From contig CAXTHM010000058.1 of the NCBI GenBank assembly GCA_964244115.1, positions 1 through 23,980 on the forward strand: 23,980 bases of DNA, in the 5' to 3' direction. Below the pieces are notes generated by a model, which did no database searches, was not told where the DNA came from, and saw only the letters and a list, made by a program, of their open reading frames with translations. Each line of letters opens with the position of its first letter. Position 1 is the first letter of the stretch. The DNA comes from CADCWK01 sp964244115. Lineage in GTDB: Bacteria; Chloroflexota; Chloroflexia; Thermomicrobiales; UBA6265. Shown here piece after piece: positions 23,026 through 23,980 of the stretch. Position numbers and translations under genes: made by a program.

Positions 23026-23385
23026 ATGACCGATCAAGGCATCACCTGGATTCACCTCGTCCCGACCCCGGTATGGGAGCAGCAGCGGGGTAATGAGACC
23101 TACCTGCCGGAGGCCTACGACGCCGACGGGTTCATCCACTGCACGATCGGCGACGGCCGGATGCTGGCGGTAGCGAACATGTTCTACACCGGCGATCCCC
23201 GCCCGTTCCTCGCCCTGTCGCTCGACCCGGCCCTGGTGACGTCAGAGGTCCGGTTCGAGGACCCGGATTCCGTCTTCCCGCATATCTACGGTCCGCTCCA
23301 GGTCGCGGCGGTGACCGGCCACCGTCTCGTCGAGCGGGACGACGAGGGCCGTTTCATCCGGTTCAGTAGCGCTCAGGCTGGGTGA
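23026..23385 (+). CDS. DUF952 family protein
   Basis: This 119-residue protein has the DUF952 layout: WIHLVPTPVWEQ (9-20), YLPEAYDADGFIHCTIGDG, VANMFYTGDPRPFLALSLD and VFPHIYGPLQVAAV. The FIHC and PHIYGPL motifs are the family's most conserved parts and probably line a shared site. No function is established to my knowledge. The ATG at 23026 has GGAGG 5 bases upstream, a strong site. It follows the Nif3-like gene by 32 bases on the same strand and precedes an M48-type protease gene by 62. Confidence 0.88.
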   Translation: MTDQGITWIHLVPTPVWEQQRGNETYLPEAYDADGFIHCTIGDGRMLAVANMFYTGDPRPFLALSLDPALVTSEVRFEDPDSVFPHIYGPLQVAAVTGHRLVERDDEGRFIRFSSAQAG

Positions 23386-23396
23386 GTTTCACCACG

Positions 23397-23415
23397 GGCG
23401 AGGGGATTTCTCGCC
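23397..23415 (+). terminator. Small hairpin between the DUF952 and M48 genes
   Basis: GGCGAG (23397-23402) pairs with CTCGCC (23410-23415) around a 7-base loop, 11 bases past the DUF952 stop. No T-run follows, so it is only a possible weak terminator or processing site. Confidence 0.25.
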
Positions 23416-23447
23416 ATCGATCGGGTGTCGAGGCGAGGGGGATTCGG

Positions 23448-23980
23448 ATGGCGGAACCGTTCGCGAACGAGGCAGCGTCAGATCAGGGCAACGGCGTCGA
23501 TCCGGCTGAAGTCGAGGCGCTTCTCTGGACGAACGACCGGGAACGCGAGCGCGCCCGGCGCTACCACCGCGTCCGGCGCACGATCGGCCGAGTGAACTCG
23601 GCCGTCGGGCTGGCCCGGACGGCGCTTTTCCTCGGCTCCGGCGCCGCGGATGCCCTCGAACGATCGCTCCGCACACGGCTGCCGCATGAGGCGCTCGTGG
23701 CCCCGGCCTATGGCCTGACGGTGTCGACCGCGACCTTCCTGCTCGACTTACCCTCGGCCTACTTCGGCGGCCACCGGATCGAGCGGACGTTCGGCCTCAG
23801 CCAGCAACCGGACATCGACTGGCTGCGGCAGCGCCTACTCGGGTTCACGCTGGGCAGCGGCTTCTCGGCCCTGGCGTTCGCCGGGATGCATCACCTCATC
23901 CGGCGCCGGCCCGACGACTGGTGGCTGCTCCTGACCGGCGCGGCCATCCCGGCGACGATCCTCCTCGGGACGCTCTTCCC
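23448..23980 (+). CDS. Ste24/CAAX-prenyl-protease-1-type M48 protein, N-terminal part
   Basis: The gene starts at an ATG with AGGGGG 6 bases upstream and runs off the window after about 177 residues. A charged N-terminus (1-45) is followed by hydrophobic segments around 49-65, 83-105, 132-147 and 160-177. GGHRIERTFGLSQQPDIDWLRQRL matches the signature of the M48 N-terminal domain of Ste24 proteases (E-x-x-xG-L/F-S-x-Q in the first loop). The zinc motif HExxH would lie beyond the window and cannot be checked. The family degrades membrane or misfolded proteins. A non-protease relative cannot be excluded. Confidence 0.75.
   Translation, partial: MAEPFANEAASDQGNGVDPAEVEALLWTNDRERERARRYHRVRRTIGRVNSAVGLARTALFLGSGAADALERSLRTRLPHEALVAPAYGLTVSTATFLLDLPSAYFGGHRIERTFGLSQQPDIDWLRQRLLGFTLGSGFSALAFAGMHHLIRRRPDDWWLLLTGAAIPATILLGTLF

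Noticed and set aside
1..23980. A novel defence or biosynthetic gene system
   Set aside because: All genes belong to recognisable housekeeping, transport or small uncharacterised families, without the clustered unknown or toxin/nuclease genes that would suggest one.

Overview
The window is high-GC DNA (roughly two thirds G+C by eye), densely coded on both strands. It looks like a chromosomal housekeeping segment of a Chloroflexota bacterium of the Thermomicrobia/Sphaerobacter type. That placement is inference, from the GC content, a DUF951 protein, an eukaryote-like IleRS under a T-box, a CoxL-like hydroxylase and a Tat-exported sugar-binding protein. I see no rRNA, tRNA, CRISPR array, transposase or phage gene.

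Layout. 1-2595 (minus): a metallo-beta-lactamase-fold hydrolase followed by an AbgB-like M20 amidohydrolase. 2680-3633 (plus): pyrB, divergent from the hydrolase across 84 bp. 3655-6620 (minus): a probable four-gene operon in the order ebfC, yedK, DUF951 gene, MFS exporter. 6727-8511 (minus): recN. 8512-8926: a 415-bp non-coding gap with two hairpins in a perfect 21-bp inverted repeat. 8927-11200 (minus): a molybdenum hydroxylase large subunit without its usual partners. 11332-14607 (minus): ileS, preceded by a T-box leader with an intrinsic terminator. 15328-18801 (plus): a sugar-type ABC importer (binding protein and two permeases, no ATPase). 18863-22061 (minus): a tightly overlapped selD-rsmA-ispE operon. 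22154 to the end (plus): a Nif3-like protein, a DUF952 protein and the N-terminal part of a Ste24-type M48 protease.

How the genes fit together. Most are core functions: pyrimidine synthesis, isoleucyl-tRNA charging, rRNA methylation, isoprenoid precursor synthesis, selenophosphate supply, DNA repair and abasic-site protection. They are mixed with scavenging genes (ABC importer, M20 amidohydrolase, molybdenum hydroxylase). Adjacent operons are mostly independent.

I found no convincing new multi-gene system. The points most worth a second look are the ileS T-box, whose terminator loop contains a misleading ATG; the altered catalytic signatures of this IleRS; a palindromic, low-complexity in-frame insertion in ispE (and possibly in the MFS gene); and the twin-hairpin element upstream of recN. 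Several start codons were moved from the longest reading frame on Shine-Dalgarno evidence: GTG for pyrB and ileS, TTG for the Nif3 gene, and internal ATGs for the hydroxylase and the binding protein.
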